Assembly (NCBI GenBank): GCA_019359155.1
Contig: JAHHHV010000007.1
Coordinates: forward strand, 1 to 64,000
Direction of reading: 5' to 3'
DNA length: 64,000 nucleotides
Source of the DNA: Pegethrix bostrychoides GSE-TBD4-15B
Lineage (GTDB): Bacteria > Cyanobacteriota > Cyanobacteriia > Elainellales > Elainellaceae
The notes beneath the pieces were generated by a model. It was given only the letters and a program-made list of their open reading frames with translations, did no database searches and was not told where the DNA came from. Below are positions 33,717-42,521 of this stretch, one piece after another. Position numbers and translations under genes: made by a program. Positions within the stretch are counted from its first letter, which is position 1; each line of letters starts with the position of its first letter.

Positions 33717-34592
33717 TCAAAACTCATGCTGCGGTTCGCGCAGAGCGTGAAAAATCTCACGTTTGATATTCACGAATTCTGGCGACAGCTTGATTTCGAG
33801 ATCGTGATGCTCAGGCAGATTTGTCTGGATGGTTTGCTTGATTCGCCCTGGACGCGACCCCATCACATGCACCCGCTGCGCCAAAAAGATCGCCTCTTCT
33901 ACATCATGCGTAATCATCAAGATGGATACATGGGTTTTCTCCCAGAGTCCTAGCAAAAACTGCTGCATCTGGTCTTTGGTCTGGGCATCTAATGCGCCAA
34001 ACGGCTCATCCATCAGCAGCACCTCTGGCTCGTTGGCCAGCGCCCGCGCAATCGCCACCCGCTGCTTCATGCCGCCCGAAAGCTGCTTGGGATAGGCGTT
34101 GGCAAACTGGGTTAAGCCGACTACATCTAAAAAATACGAGGCGCGCGCGCGCTGTTCAGCCTTAGGTAGCCTGCGAAGCTGAAGGCCAAACGCTACGTTT
34201 TGGAGCACCGTCAGCCAGGGATAGAGCGTGTAGCCCTGAAACACCATGCCCCGATCAGAGCCGGGTCGCCCGGTAACATCGACTCCATCGACCCGCACCT
34301 GTCCAGCGCTCGGAGCCGTCAAACCTGCCGCAATGCTTAGCAGTGTAGACTTGCCGCAGCCCGACGCGCCCACTAGGCAAACAAACTCGCGCGGCCAGAT
34401 TGAGAAACTAATTTGATCGAGGACGACTAGCGGCTCTCGCTGCCCGCCAACTTGAAAAACTTTGCTCAGCTCGCAAATCTCCAGTTTGGGCTGCGGCACC
34501 TTGCCATCTGTGCCTGATAAATCTGTACCTGATAAATCTATGCCTGATAAATTCGCATCAGATAAATCGCGCGCTGACTGGACATCTAGCAT
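33717..34592 (-). CDS. nitrate/sulfonate/taurine-type ABC transporter ATPase
   Basis: This 291-residue ABC ATPase has Walker A GASGCGKST (75-83), the Q-loop in VFQGYTLYPWLT, signature LSGGMKQR, Walker B LLMDEPFGALD and the switch histidine THD. It groups by pattern with SsuB/TauB/NrtD-like importers. The 33-residue N-terminal extension is unusual and made of repeats of the type LSGTD encoded by four 15-bp units. No permease or binding protein is adjacent on either side, so the partners must be elsewhere. It converges with the ACT gene at 27 bp. Confidence 0.92.
   Translation of the reverse strand: MLDVQSARDLSDANLSGIDLSGTDLSGTDGKVPQPKLEICELSKVFQVGGQREPLVVLDQISFSIWPREFVCLVGASGCGKSTLLSIAAGLTAPSAGQVRVDGVDVTGRPGSDRGMVFQGYTLYPWLTVLQNVAFGLQLRRLPKAEQRARASYFLDVVGLTQFANAYPKQLSGGMKQRVAIARALANEPEVLLMDEPFGALDAQTKDQMQQFLLGLWEKTHVSILMITHDVEEAIFLAQRVHVMGSRPGRIKQTIQTNLPEHHDLEIKLSPEFVNIKREIFHALREPQHEF
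34510..34569. repeat. 15-bp tandem repeat (x4) in ABC ATPase gene
   Basis: Four consecutive 15-bp units share a GATAAAT core (units at 34510, 34525, 34540 and 34555). They encode a pentapeptide-repeat-like N-terminal stretch LSDANLSGIDLSGTD that other ATPases of this class lack. Confidence 0.8.
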
Positions 34593-34890
34593 GGGGTGCT
34601 CTCTACTCTCTGACTCATCGCCTGTTCATCGCAAAACTTAGTCGAATTCTCTTACCCAAGCTGACGCAAACTGCTTGGCGCAACTGTATCACCAGTTAAA
34701 TCGATCTATAGCGATTAATATGTAGGCAGCAATACGATTTCACCGCCTGAACCGTATTGCTGCTCAAAATCTGCAAAACTATTTTCTGACTGGACATGCT
34801 AAACCAGCTGTCGGCAGCAACAGCGCCAAACTGCTGTAGAGTAGGCTTGCGGCAGCTGATGATGGCAGCAGAGAGTTAGGATTTAGTAGA

Positions 34891-35970
34891 ATGCCAAAAG
34901 ATCCGGGAAGCAGTTTAAGCACAGCCAGATCGCTAAAATTTGGACAGACGACGCGCACCGTCCGCGACAGCCTTAGCGTCAGCGACCACGTTGACATTTG
35001 GAAATTTAACCTGAGGCAAAATGCCAGCTTTAACCTGGGACTGACCGGGCTAGCCCGCCGTGCCAAAGCCAAGCTGTCTTTGCTCAATGCCACAGGCCAG
35101 GTGATCCAAACGGTGAACCAGCGCCGCGACCAGCCCCAGGCTTTCACAGATTTTCTGCTGCCAGCAGGCCGCTTTTACATTCGGGTTGACGCTCGCTCCA
35201 AAGTAGCCACGCGCTATCGGCTCAACGTTTCCGCCTCAGAGATTGGCGAAGAGGTTGGCGATCAGTATGGCAATTCATTTGAGACGGCAACTCAGCTGCG
35301 TAGCTCGACGGGCAGTCTGCGAGATTTTGTCGGCAACAGCGACCCCACTGATTTTTTGCAGTTTACGCCTCTGGTCACGGGACAGCTGACGCTGAATCTG
35401 AGCGGCCTAAGCAGCAATGCCAGCCTTGAACTCTACGACGCTCGCCAAAATCTGCTGTTCACGGCTGAGACAGCGACCAAACCAACTACTAACCCAGCGA
35501 CTAACGCTCTCGGCACCAAAAGCCTCAATCAGCAGCTCACTGCCATTGCTGGCTCCACCTACTACCTGCGTGTAGCGCAAGCCCCCAACCAGGACACAGG
35601 CTATCAACTCGACTATGCCTATCAGATTAGCTCCCGAACGCAGACGGCCTCCGGCCTAGAATATATTGATATTGCGACTGGAACTGGAGTAACCCCCACC
35701 GTTGGCCAAACCGTGACGGTTCAGTACACCGGAATACTATTTAACGGTTTCAAATTTGATAGCTCGCGGGATCGCAACCAGCCGTTTTCATTTCAGATTG
35801 GGACAGGACAGGTTATTGCAGGCTGGGATGAGGGCATTAGCAGTATGCGGGTGGGTGGACGACGACAGCTGATTATTCCGGCGGCTCTTGCCTATGGCTC
35901 ACGCCCTGCTGGCTCAATTCCGCCTAACTCTAACCTGATTTTTGACGTAGAAGTTCTCAGCATCAGCTAG
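34891..35970 (+). CDS. PPC-PPC-FKBP peptidylprolyl isomerase
   Basis: This 359-residue protein has two prepeptidase C-terminal (PPC) beta domains (about 10-112 and 125-245), each with DHVDIWKF/DPTDFLQF and RFYIRV/YYLRVA strands. A C-terminal FKBP domain follows (about 255-359) with VTVQYTGILFNGFKFDSS, FQIGTGQVIAGWDEGI and PAALAYGS. FKBP residues for proline isomerisation are present. PPC domains are normally extracellular substrate-binding modules, yet no signal peptide is visible, so export would need another route. The stop is followed by a hairpin shared with the convergent small membrane protein. Confidence 0.88.
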   Translation: MPKDPGSSLSTARSLKFGQTTRTVRDSLSVSDHVDIWKFNLRQNASFNLGLTGLARRAKAKLSLLNATGQVIQTVNQRRDQPQAFTDFLLPAGRFYIRVDARSKVATRYRLNVSASEIGEEVGDQYGNSFETATQLRSSTGSLRDFVGNSDPTDFLQFTPLVTGQLTLNLSGLSSNASLELYDARQNLLFTAETATKPTTNPATNALGTKSLNQQLTAIAGSTYYLRVAQAPNQDTGYQLDYAYQISSRTQTASGLEYIDIATGTGVTPTVGQTVTVQYTGILFNGFKFDSSRDRNQPFSFQIGTGQVIAGWDEGISSMRVGGRRQLIIPAALAYGSRPAGSIPPNSNLIFDVEVLSIS

Positions 35971-35987
35971 CCCAAGCTAACCAGCCA

Positions 35988-36017
35988 AAAGCCCACAGAT
36001 TGCGTTCTGCGGGCTTT
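35988..36017. terminator. hairpin between convergent FKBP and GlsB-like genes
   Basis: AAAGCCCACAG pairs with CTGCGGGCTTT, with one mismatch over the 11-bp arms. A strong T-run is missing on the plus strand, but AAAA precedes it, so it could serve the minus-strand gene. Confidence 0.5.
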
Positions 36018-36064
36018 GCGATTCCTCTGGGCTAGCAACAAGATTAGAGCAATCTGAGAGATCT

Positions 36065-36343
36065 CTAGAGGGCGCTACGGCGAGTTAGCGCATAGTAGAT
36101 GAACAGAGCCACGATTGCACCCAGAATGGCCACCACAATCCCGCCAATACTCAGACCCGCTCCAGCCGAAGTGATTGCCAAGGTACCTGTCGAGAGCAGA
36201 TTGTAGAGGCTACCCCCCACAAATGCCCCAATAATTCCCAGAATCATCGTGCCGAGAATGCCGCCGCCCTGAGCGCCGGGATAGATGGCCTTAGCAATCG
36301 CGCCTGCAATCAAACCCAATACGATCCAAGCCAAAATATTCAT
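36065..36343 (-). CDS. GlsB/YeaQ/YmgE family small membrane protein
   Basis: This 92-residue protein, MNILAWIVLGLIAGAIAKAIYPG in outline, has three hydrophobic segments and the Gly-rich GGGILGTMILGIIGAFVGGSL motif of the transglycosylase-associated family. Family members are stress-induced inner-membrane proteins without a known enzymatic role. The extension between segments (SAGAGLSIGG) is slightly longer than in E. coli YeaQ. It is monocistronic. Confidence 0.9.
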   Translation of the reverse strand: MNILAWIVLGLIAGAIAKAIYPGAQGGGILGTMILGIIGAFVGGSLYNLLSTGTLAITSAGAGLSIGGIVVAILGAIVALFIYYALTRRSAL

Positions 36344-37192
36344 AACCTTGCTCCTTTTGTCAATTTTAAAGCCAATTGAATTCAGCGTGACGTTAGCTGA
36401 GCCGCTGACGCTTGAATCAACATCAACGTTTTAACATCAGCGTTTTTCGCATGAGCCTAATCTACGGGTCAGGAGTCAGACCCCGCACCTACCCAAAGCG
36501 AGAGTTTGGCTCTCACTTGAGTAAGAGAGCGACAAAAAAGAAACATTTGTACGGGAATTCTGTCAGAGCTCATGCTAGCTGCGACTTTTTCTATCCCAAA
36601 GCCCTGGTAGAGATCTAGAGATCTGGTTAGGATCTGTAGATTCATGCAGGCAGAAATTTGATGTTGACAATCTAACACTCCTAATCCTATGATTCTTAAG
36701 ACATATAACCGTAGAAATACAGAGGTGTTCAATTCAGACAGAACCTGTTGACCTGACATTATCGATCTCGAGAGTTTGCAGTCCTAATTCTTCACAGCAG
36801 CTTTATTGAACCAGCTGTTTTAGGGTGGTTGTTTGCCTGCGGACTAAGCTAAACTACCCACAGCGAACAAGTTAAGTTCCAGACCGTTCCTGAAACGTCC
36901 ACTGATTTGAGTTCCAGTTTCGAGTTCCAATTCAAGTGCATTTGGTGCAGTCTGAGATCACGATTTAGGTTTATTTGAGTCTCTTCTGAGGTGGAATTTG
37001 ACTCAAGGTGCAGAGCCGAAAATGCGATGCCGACTCTAGAGGTTCTAATCAACGGCGCATTTTAGAACTCGTTCTAGAAGTCTTCAGGCAGCATTTCGTT
37101 TATTCGTGATTTTTGTGTTTCGCTACAGGGTGGATTAGCCTCGGTTGTGTAACGCTATTGCCGTTTATCCCTGTTTTTTGGAGATTTTTATC
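36344..37192. other. 849-bp region upstream of first RTX gene
   Basis: No convincing gene is seen; small frames at 36412-36618 (plus) and 36469-36759 (minus) have no recognised features. A 14-bp near-repeat (CATCAACGTTTTAA/CATCAGCGTTTTTC) is at about 36422-36449. The part from 36798 to 36917 resembles the region upstream of the second RTX gene. The whole may be a long regulatory leader of the RTX gene. Confidence 0.5.
36798..36917. repeat. conserved upstream element of RTX gene 1
   Basis: It aligns with 38614-38735 upstream of RTX gene 2. AGCTTTAT occurs exactly 48 bases before AGCTAAACT in both, and GTTCCA..GTTCCTGA..CGTC is shared further on. Distances to the start codons differ (about 276 versus 190 bases). 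A shared promoter or regulator site is plausible. Confidence 0.6.
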
Positions 37193-38047
37193 ATGTCAGA
37201 AGTAATTGTGCCTCCCGGTACTACAGAACCGGTTTTTGGGCTGCAAATTTTCAACGAAGAGCCAGTCTTTGTGGATCAGCTTTCGGATGGTACCGTAACC
37301 GTTGATGCGTTCAGTCTGACAACAGACGTGTCGATTGTTGCAGAAGATCCGTTTGACACAACTTCCTACTTTGCTGTGACCGGCAGCGGTGACGATACGG
37401 TGATCACAGCCGCGGGCGACGATGAGATCTTCGCCAACCTTGGTGATGATATTGTCTTTGCTGGTCTCGGCGATGACATTGTGTTTGGCGGCGCTGGCGA
37501 CGATCGGATCTTTGGGAGCAGCGGCGATGATGAGCTGTTTGGCGGTGCTGGTAGCGACGTGATTCGCGGCGGTTCCGGCGACGACTACATCAGCGGCGGC
37601 GCTGGCGACGACAATCTGTTTGGCGGTGCTGGCAGCGATACGATTGTTGGCGGTGGCGGCAATGATGTGATGCGCGGCGGCGGCGGCGATGACATTCTGG
37701 TCGCTGGCAGCGGTAGCGATACCCTAGTCGGCAGCGGTGGTGCGGATGTCTTCCGGTTTGGCAAGGATTCCGCTCAAGGTCTTGATACAATCGCTGACTT
37801 TACCCCCGGCGAAGATATCATCGAGATCAAGCGGGCACTGCTGCCCGGTTCGGGTCTGAGCGGCACGTTGACAGCTGCCGACTTTGCCACGGTGACAACC
37901 CTTGGCTCTAGCGATGCCAAGATTATCTACGAAAGTTCGACCGGTCTGGTTTACTACAACCCCGGTAGATCTGGCAGTGCGCCCGTTGCCCTACTTGCTG
38001 TCGATAAAAACCTGAGCATCAGCGCCGATTCATTCAAGATCAGCTAA
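37193..38047 (+). CDS. RTX (hemolysin-type calcium-binding) protein 1
   Basis: This 284-residue protein has an N-terminal segment of about 60 residues (MSEVIVPPGTTEPVFGLQIF and on). Fourteen consecutive nonapeptides of the GGxGxDxUx type follow (about residues 63-188), then a C-terminal domain (VFRFGK..DTIADFTPGEDIIEI..) typical of RTX ends. The nonapeptides fold into a Ca-binding beta-roll. There is no Sec signal, which fits C-terminal type I secretion signals. GGAG lies nine bases before ATG 37193; the frame extends to 37145. No T1SS transporter is in the window. It is a surface-associated or secreted protein by family. Confidence 0.9.
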   Translation: MSEVIVPPGTTEPVFGLQIFNEEPVFVDQLSDGTVTVDAFSLTTDVSIVAEDPFDTTSYFAVTGSGDDTVITAAGDDEIFANLGDDIVFAGLGDDIVFGGAGDDRIFGSSGDDELFGGAGSDVIRGGSGDDYISGGAGDDNLFGGAGSDTIVGGGGNDVMRGGGGDDILVAGSGSDTLVGSGGADVFRFGKDSAQGLDTIADFTPGEDIIEIKRALLPGSGLSGTLTAADFATVTTLGSSDAKIIYESSTGLVYYNPGRSGSAPVALLAVDKNLSISADSFKIS

Positions 38048-38061
38048 CTCAGACTGTCCTG

Positions 38062-38112
38062 AAGCCTCTCTCGCTGCGGTATCCTCGGATGGCCAAGCAG
38101 CGAGAGAGGCTT
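38062..38112 (+). terminator. long hairpin terminator after RTX gene 1
   Basis: AAGCCTCTCTCGCTGC (38062-38077) pairs perfectly with GCAGCGAGAGAGGCTT (38097-38112) over a 19-base loop, 15 bp after the stop codon. There is no T-run, so it may protect the mRNA 3' end rather than terminate alone. Confidence 0.65.
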
Positions 38113-38613
38113 AACCCGGGGCGCATCCTGTTGCGGAACACCATGATGACGCTTTTGGTACGGCTGCGATGTCAAAGTGAAACGTCAACGTTGAACATCA
38201 CCGATTGATTTTCCAAGCGGCTGCCAAAAGCGTCTGTTTTTCGCTGTGTTATAGATTTAGCAATGACCGTCACATGAGCTGAGAACTCAGCTAGGTAGGC
38301 GGTGAACCTGACTGTGGAAATTAATGCTAACAACAGGGATTCTGTATCAGGGTGATCGATCCTGTATGCAGCAGGCCGAACAGGCGGGTTTTAGAGCTGT
38401 CTCTCTGCATGGATATCTGTTGAGCTAAGCGCAACTCATCAGAACTCATCAGAATAGCTAATCAGAACAGCTGAATTTACAGGTTATGCAGCTTGCTTTC
38501 TGTATTAGTTTCTATATTAGTTGCAGAATTAGTTGCAGAGCGCGCTCACAGGACTCTGCGCTGCCGTTCTGCCGTTATAGCCAGCTCCGACCTTGCATAA
38601 CTCATCTTCATGC

Positions 38614-38735
38614 TAGCTTTATCAAAAGCTCTGCCTTGGGGTTGTGCTAAGCCAGTTCCTTGAGCTAAACTGCATCCAGTTGTGAACGGCTTGCGTTCCA
38701 TACAGTTCCTGATGCGTCATCTGCTCAAAGTTCAC
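38614..38735. repeat. conserved upstream element of RTX gene 2
   Basis: This is the partner of 36798-36917. AGCTTTAT, 48-base spacing, AGCTAAACT, then GTTCCATACAGTTCCTGATGCGTC align with the other copy. It supports duplication of the RTX gene together with its control region. Confidence 0.6.
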
Positions 38736-38924
38736 TTGGTATTATCCGATACTGAAATCGAGATTATTTAGCCCTCTTGCATAGGAGCTGGCGTGAAAGC
38801 GACAGTGGCGGGTCAAAGCCTTGCATAGCTTTGCAAGCTGCCCAGCCTACTTCTATTGAAGAGTGATGAGCTTCGATTTCGAGACGCTGACTCACTGTAT
38901 GTCCCTGGTTTTTGGAGATTCCAT

Positions 38925-39728
38925 ATGTCAGAAGTTATTTCGCCCCCCGGTACTACAGAGCCGGTCTTTGGGCTGCAAATTTTCAACGAAGAGCTGGTCT
39001 TCGTTGATCAGCTTCCGGACGGTACTGTAACCGTCGATGCTTCTAGCTTGACCACAGATGCCACCCTTGTGGCAGAAGATCCGCTGGACACAACCTCTTA
39101 CTTCGCTGTCACTGGCAGCGGCAATGATACGGTGATCACAGCCGCAGGCGATGATGAAATCTTCACCCGCTTGGGTGACGACATCGTGTTTGCTGGTCTT
39201 GGCGATGACATTGTGTTTGGCGGCGACGGTAACGATCGAATCTTTGGCAGCGGCGGCGATGATGAGCTGTTTGGCGGCGCTGGTGACGATCGGCTGCTGG
39301 GCGGTGCTGGTGACGATACGTTGGCTGGTGGTGCTGGTGACGATGTCGTCCGGGGTGGCGCTGGCAGTGACACTATCATTGCAGGAGCGGGTCGCGATAC
39401 CCTAGTCGGCGGGGCAGGGCCAGATGTCTTCCGCTTCGGCAGAGGGGCTAACAATGAGATTGACCAGATCGTTGACTTTGATCCTAGCGAAGATATCGTC
39501 GAACTGCGACGCGGCTTGCTGCCCGGTTCGGGCCTGAGCGGCACGTTGACAGCTGCGGACTTTGCCACGGTAACCACGCTTGGATCTGGCTCCGATGCCA
39601 AGATCATCTACGAAAGCTCAACTGGCCTAGTTTATTACAATTCAGGCAGAGCTGGCAGCACGCCCGTAGCGCTGCTGAACTTGGGTAAGGATCTGAGCGT
39701 CAGCGCGGACGCATTCCAGATCGTCTAG
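38925..39728 (+). CDS. RTX (hemolysin-type calcium-binding) protein 2
   Basis: This 267-residue paralogue of RTX protein 1 has the same N-terminus (MSEVISPPGTTEPVFGLQIF), twelve nonapeptides instead of fourteen, and the same end (LLPGSGLSGTLTAADFATVTTL..). Two missing repeats (18 residues) plus a one-residue insertion account for the 17-residue length difference. TTTTTGGAGATTCCAT precedes ATG 38925. The pair is a tandem duplication that has since varied in repeat number. It is probably exported by type I secretion and may bind calcium at the surface. Confidence 0.9.
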   Translation: MSEVISPPGTTEPVFGLQIFNEELVFVDQLPDGTVTVDASSLTTDATLVAEDPLDTTSYFAVTGSGNDTVITAAGDDEIFTRLGDDIVFAGLGDDIVFGGDGNDRIFGSGGDDELFGGAGDDRLLGGAGDDTLAGGAGDDVVRGGAGSDTIIAGAGRDTLVGGAGPDVFRFGRGANNEIDQIVDFDPSEDIVELRRGLLPGSGLSGTLTAADFATVTTLGSGSDAKIIYESSTGLVYYNSGRAGSTPVALLNLGKDLSVSADAFQIV

Positions 39729-39960
39729 ACACAGCTCGCTGAGAGCTAATTTCGGCTTTCTACTTTCTATTCAGCGATATCTGAATCTATATCAGGGTGC
39801 ATTCATTAAGCAACTGAACTCGCTAGGTTAGCTGCGGATTCATTGTGAGATTAGGCTAGAGTTCTGAGCAACCATTCCTCTGAGCGGTTTTCGGCTGTCA
39901 CAATCGGCATAAGACAAAATCCCTTCCTCGTTTTGGACGGCGTTTTACGGTGGAAATTTC

Positions 39961-42435
39961 GTGAGTATCCCTGCGTCACCTTCTCTGTACCTCTATCGTC
40001 TTTACTACAATCTGGGATGTGTTTTGCAGCAGCAGGGGCAGTTTGCGGCGGCGGCAGATCAGTATTCCCAGGCTGTGGCGCTTTGCCAATCTCAGAATTC
40101 AGCTGGCGATACTGGCGATGTTGGCGATGTGGCTCAGGCCAAGGCCTACAGCAATTTGGGCTATGTCTTGGCACAGCAGGGGCGCTGGCAAGCAGCCATC
40201 CAAGCTTATAAGCAAGCCATCCAGCTCCAACCCAACCAGGCCAGTTTGCACAGTAATTTGGGCAGAGTCCTGTTTCGACAAGATCCCGGCGCAGCGATTG
40301 CGGCCTATCGCCAAGCCATCCAGCTTCAGCCTGACTTGAGTCTGGCGCATCACAATTTAGGACTGGCCTTGCAGCATCAAAATCAGCATCGGGAGGCTTT
40401 GAGATCCTTTCAGCAGGTCTTGCAACTCGAAGCGACCCATCCAACTGCCCATAGCGATGCGGCGATATCCTGGATGGCGCTGGGGGAAGTTGAGCCAATG
40501 TTGGCAAGCCTGCGGCAGGTGGTTTTAGCTCATGCTGCAATGCTAGAGGGCTACAGCCGCTTTGTCATTTCTGCTCCTGGAGCGCTCTCAGGGGACTATC
40601 TGGCTCAGGCCAAGGCGAATTGCGGGCGGTTTTTGCTGTTGCTGTTGCGGCAGGCTAGCAGTTTAGACCTTGCCCGACAGCTGGCCGAGACTTATTTGCA
40701 CTGGGCAAATGTCTTGACTGCCTATGGAGGTGGCGAACAGTATCGGCGTGCTGAAGCCTACTACCAAAAGGCGCTGCGGCTTCAGCCAGAGCGCCTCGAC
40801 CTGCTGCTGCTGCTAGCTGACTGTCTGGTTCGACAAGGCCGCTTGAATGCCGCCGTACTGGTCTATCGACTGGCCTTGACCCGTCAGCCCAAACAGCCTC
40901 TAGCCTATATTCGGCTGGGGGCTATTTTAGAACAGCAGCAGCAGTTTGAATCGGCAATTCACTGCTATCAGACTGCTCTGACGCTGCAACCGCAAGCAAT
41001 TCCAGCTCCAGCTCAGGTGCTGCCCGCCGTAGCGATGCGGAGGATGCGATCCACCGCAGACTGGCTGGCAATGCGCCAGATGTCGGAGCATTACGCTGAA
41101 TTGCAAGTTGGATTGCAAGTTGAATTGCAGGTTGAACAGCAAGCGGTTGAGTTGCAGGGCGAATCTGCTGCTCAACCGCTTGCTGTTCAACCGCCTGCCG
41201 AATCTGCCCAATCTAGCATCCAGCTCACCGCTCCCAAGTCTGCCTGCGCTGGGCTGAACTGCGAGCGTTGCCTTCAGCAAATTTGGCACTGGTTCAACCC
41301 GCTGCATTTGGGACAGGGGCTATATTTTTGCCCCAGCCAGACGGCAATTCCGGTCGCGCCCTATCCGCTGTTTGTTGCCAGCATTCCAGACGGACAGGCT
41401 TGGATCGTCCCGCAGCAGAATGCCTGGATGGTCTGTAATGCCGTGGCGGTGCTAGGGGAAAACGAAGTTTTATCAGATCTCTCGCGAGCCTACCCCGCTC
41501 AGCTGCCAGGATGTGATGCCTTTGGGCATGAGCTAGCCCCCTTCCTTACTCAGGCCACGCCGCCCGCGCTGGAAAAAATTGCCGGACGAGTTGCGGTGCT
41601 GTCCAATCTGTCTGGCAATACTTATTTTCACTGGATGGTGGATGTTTTGCCCAGAGTCGAACTGCTGCGGCAGCATCTCGACCTGAAGCAGATTGATTGG
41701 TTTTTGGTCAACAGCATCCAGCATCCGTTTCAGGTGGAAACGCTGAAGATGCTGGGCATTCCGCTCGATCGGGTGATCGCCAGCGACCAGCATCCTTACA
41801 TTCAGGCAACAGAGCTAATCGCGCCATCTTTTGCTGGACATTTTGGCTGGTTAGAACCTTGGGCGCTAGCGTTTCTCAGGGCTGAATTTCTAACGCCAGT
41901 CTTGGAGAACCTGTCGAATTCATCGGTCGATCCGATTACTGATCTTGCCGCCTGCTCGCAGCCTAGTATTTTCCGCAACGGCTCTCAACAGTTCCCTGAG
42001 CGGATCTATATCACGCGCTCTGATGCTAATCATCGCCGCGTTTTAAACGAAGCTGAGGTGTTGCAGCAGCTTCAGCCTCAGGGATTTGTGGCCGTCGAGC
42101 TAGAATCGCTCAGCTTTCAGGCGCAGGTCGCTCTGTTCGCCCATGCCCAAATCATTATTACGCCCCACGGCAGCGGCTTGACGAACCTGATTTTTTGCTG
42201 CCCCAATACAGTGGTGATTGAGCTAGTTTCGCCCAACTACGTTCGGCATTATTACTGGGTGATCAGTCGCTTGCTGAGTCTGAAACACTATTTTTTGATG
42301 GGGGAGAGTTTGCCTTGCAGTATGCTGCGCGAGTTGATGTACCAAAATCCGCTCATTGAAGATATCTGGGTGAATCTCGATACGCTCAGAGCCACGCTAG
42401 AGAAGTTGAGGCCAGCCTCTTATGCTGAGGTTTGA
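39961..42435 (+). CDS. TPR-GT61 (DUF563) glycosyltransferase
   Basis: This 824-residue protein has an N-terminal TPR array (about 10-360; repeats such as AYSNLGYVLAQQGRWQAAIQAYKQAIQLQP), a low-complexity Gln-rich linker (about 375-435) and a GT61/DUF563 domain (about 440-815). The latter has the signature NTYFHWMVDVLPRVELL, ITPHGSGLTNLIFC and PNTVVIEL. GT61 enzymes transfer xylose or N-acetylglucosamine to glycans or proteins. It starts at GTG 39961, downstream of the RTX genes, and is the first gene of the glycan run. The linker DNA holds 12-bp repeats and a 22-bp inverted repeat. Confidence 0.9.
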   Translation: MSIPASPSLYLYRLYYNLGCVLQQQGQFAAAADQYSQAVALCQSQNSAGDTGDVGDVAQAKAYSNLGYVLAQQGRWQAAIQAYKQAIQLQPNQASLHSNLGRVLFRQDPGAAIAAYRQAIQLQPDLSLAHHNLGLALQHQNQHREALRSFQQVLQLEATHPTAHSDAAISWMALGEVEPMLASLRQVVLAHAAMLEGYSRFVISAPGALSGDYLAQAKANCGRFLLLLLRQASSLDLARQLAETYLHWANVLTAYGGGEQYRRAEAYYQKALRLQPERLDLLLLLADCLVRQGRLNAAVLVYRLALTRQPKQPLAYIRLGAILEQQQQFESAIHCYQTALTLQPQAIPAPAQVLPAVAMRRMRSTADWLAMRQMSEHYAELQVGLQVELQVEQQAVELQGESAAQPLAVQPPAESAQSSIQLTAPKSACAGLNCERCLQQIWHWFNPLHLGQGLYFCPSQTAIPVAPYPLFVASIPDGQAWIVPQQNAWMVCNAVAVLGENEVLSDLSRAYPAQLPGCDAFGHELAPFLTQATPPALEKIAGRVAVLSNLSGNTYFHWMVDVLPRVELLRQHLDLKQIDWFLVNSIQHPFQVETLKMLGIPLDRVIASDQHPYIQATELIAPSFAGHFGWLEPWALAFLRAEFLTPVLENLSNSSVDPITDLAACSQPSIFRNGSQQFPERIYITRSDANHRRVLNEAEVLQQLQPQGFVAVELESLSFQAQVALFAHAQIIITPHGSGLTNLIFCCPNTVVIELVSPNYVRHYYWVISRLLSLKHYFLMGESLPCSMLRELMYQNPLIEDIWVNLDTLRATLEKLRPASYAEV
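41100..41135. repeat. 12-bp tandem repeat (x3) in TPR-GT61 linker
   Basis: ATTGCAAGTTGG, ATTGCAAGTTGA and ATTGCAGGTTGA lie in tandem and encode LQVGLQVELQVE. Confidence 0.75.
41130..41192. repeat. 22-bp perfect intragenic inverted repeat
   Basis: Positions 41130-41151 are the exact reverse complement of 41171-41192, with 19 bases between. The stem core is GAACAGCAAGCGG. In the mRNA this would be a very stable hairpin within the TPR-GT61 coding sequence. It falls in the disordered Gln-rich linker, where insertion is tolerated. Confidence 0.85.
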
Positions 42436-42450
42436 TTCGTCCAGGTTTGA

Positions 42451-42480
42451 TTTGCCTAGATTTCATTTGCCTAGATTTCA
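42451..42480. repeat. 15-bp tandem duplication between two TPR genes
   Basis: TTTGCCTAGATTTCA occurs twice in tandem, flanked by partial copies, in the 86-bp gap between the TPR-GT61 and TPR-methyltransferase genes. Confidence 0.75.
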
Positions 42481-42521
42481 TTTGCTGACAGTGTCCCATA
42501 TGTTCCTTCGTTGTACTCGTC

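Larger units (their letters stand above)
38048..38924. other. 877-bp intergenic region between the RTX genes
   Basis: No coding region is recognised. It contains a perfect 16-bp-stem hairpin just after RTX gene 1, two short tandem repeats (AACTCATCAG x2 near 38443 and ATTAGTTGCAGA x2 near 38516), and from 38614 the element shared with the upstream region of RTX gene 1. Confidence 0.55.

Noticed and set aside
36412-36759. Small frames on both strands upstream of RTX gene 1
   Set aside because: They overlap each other, have no conserved features and no convincing ribosome sites.
37380-37760. Repeat array resembling CRISPR
   Set aside because: The 27-bp periodicity is explained by RTX nonapeptide codons in an open frame; there are no unique spacers or cas genes. 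The same holds for 39110-39430.
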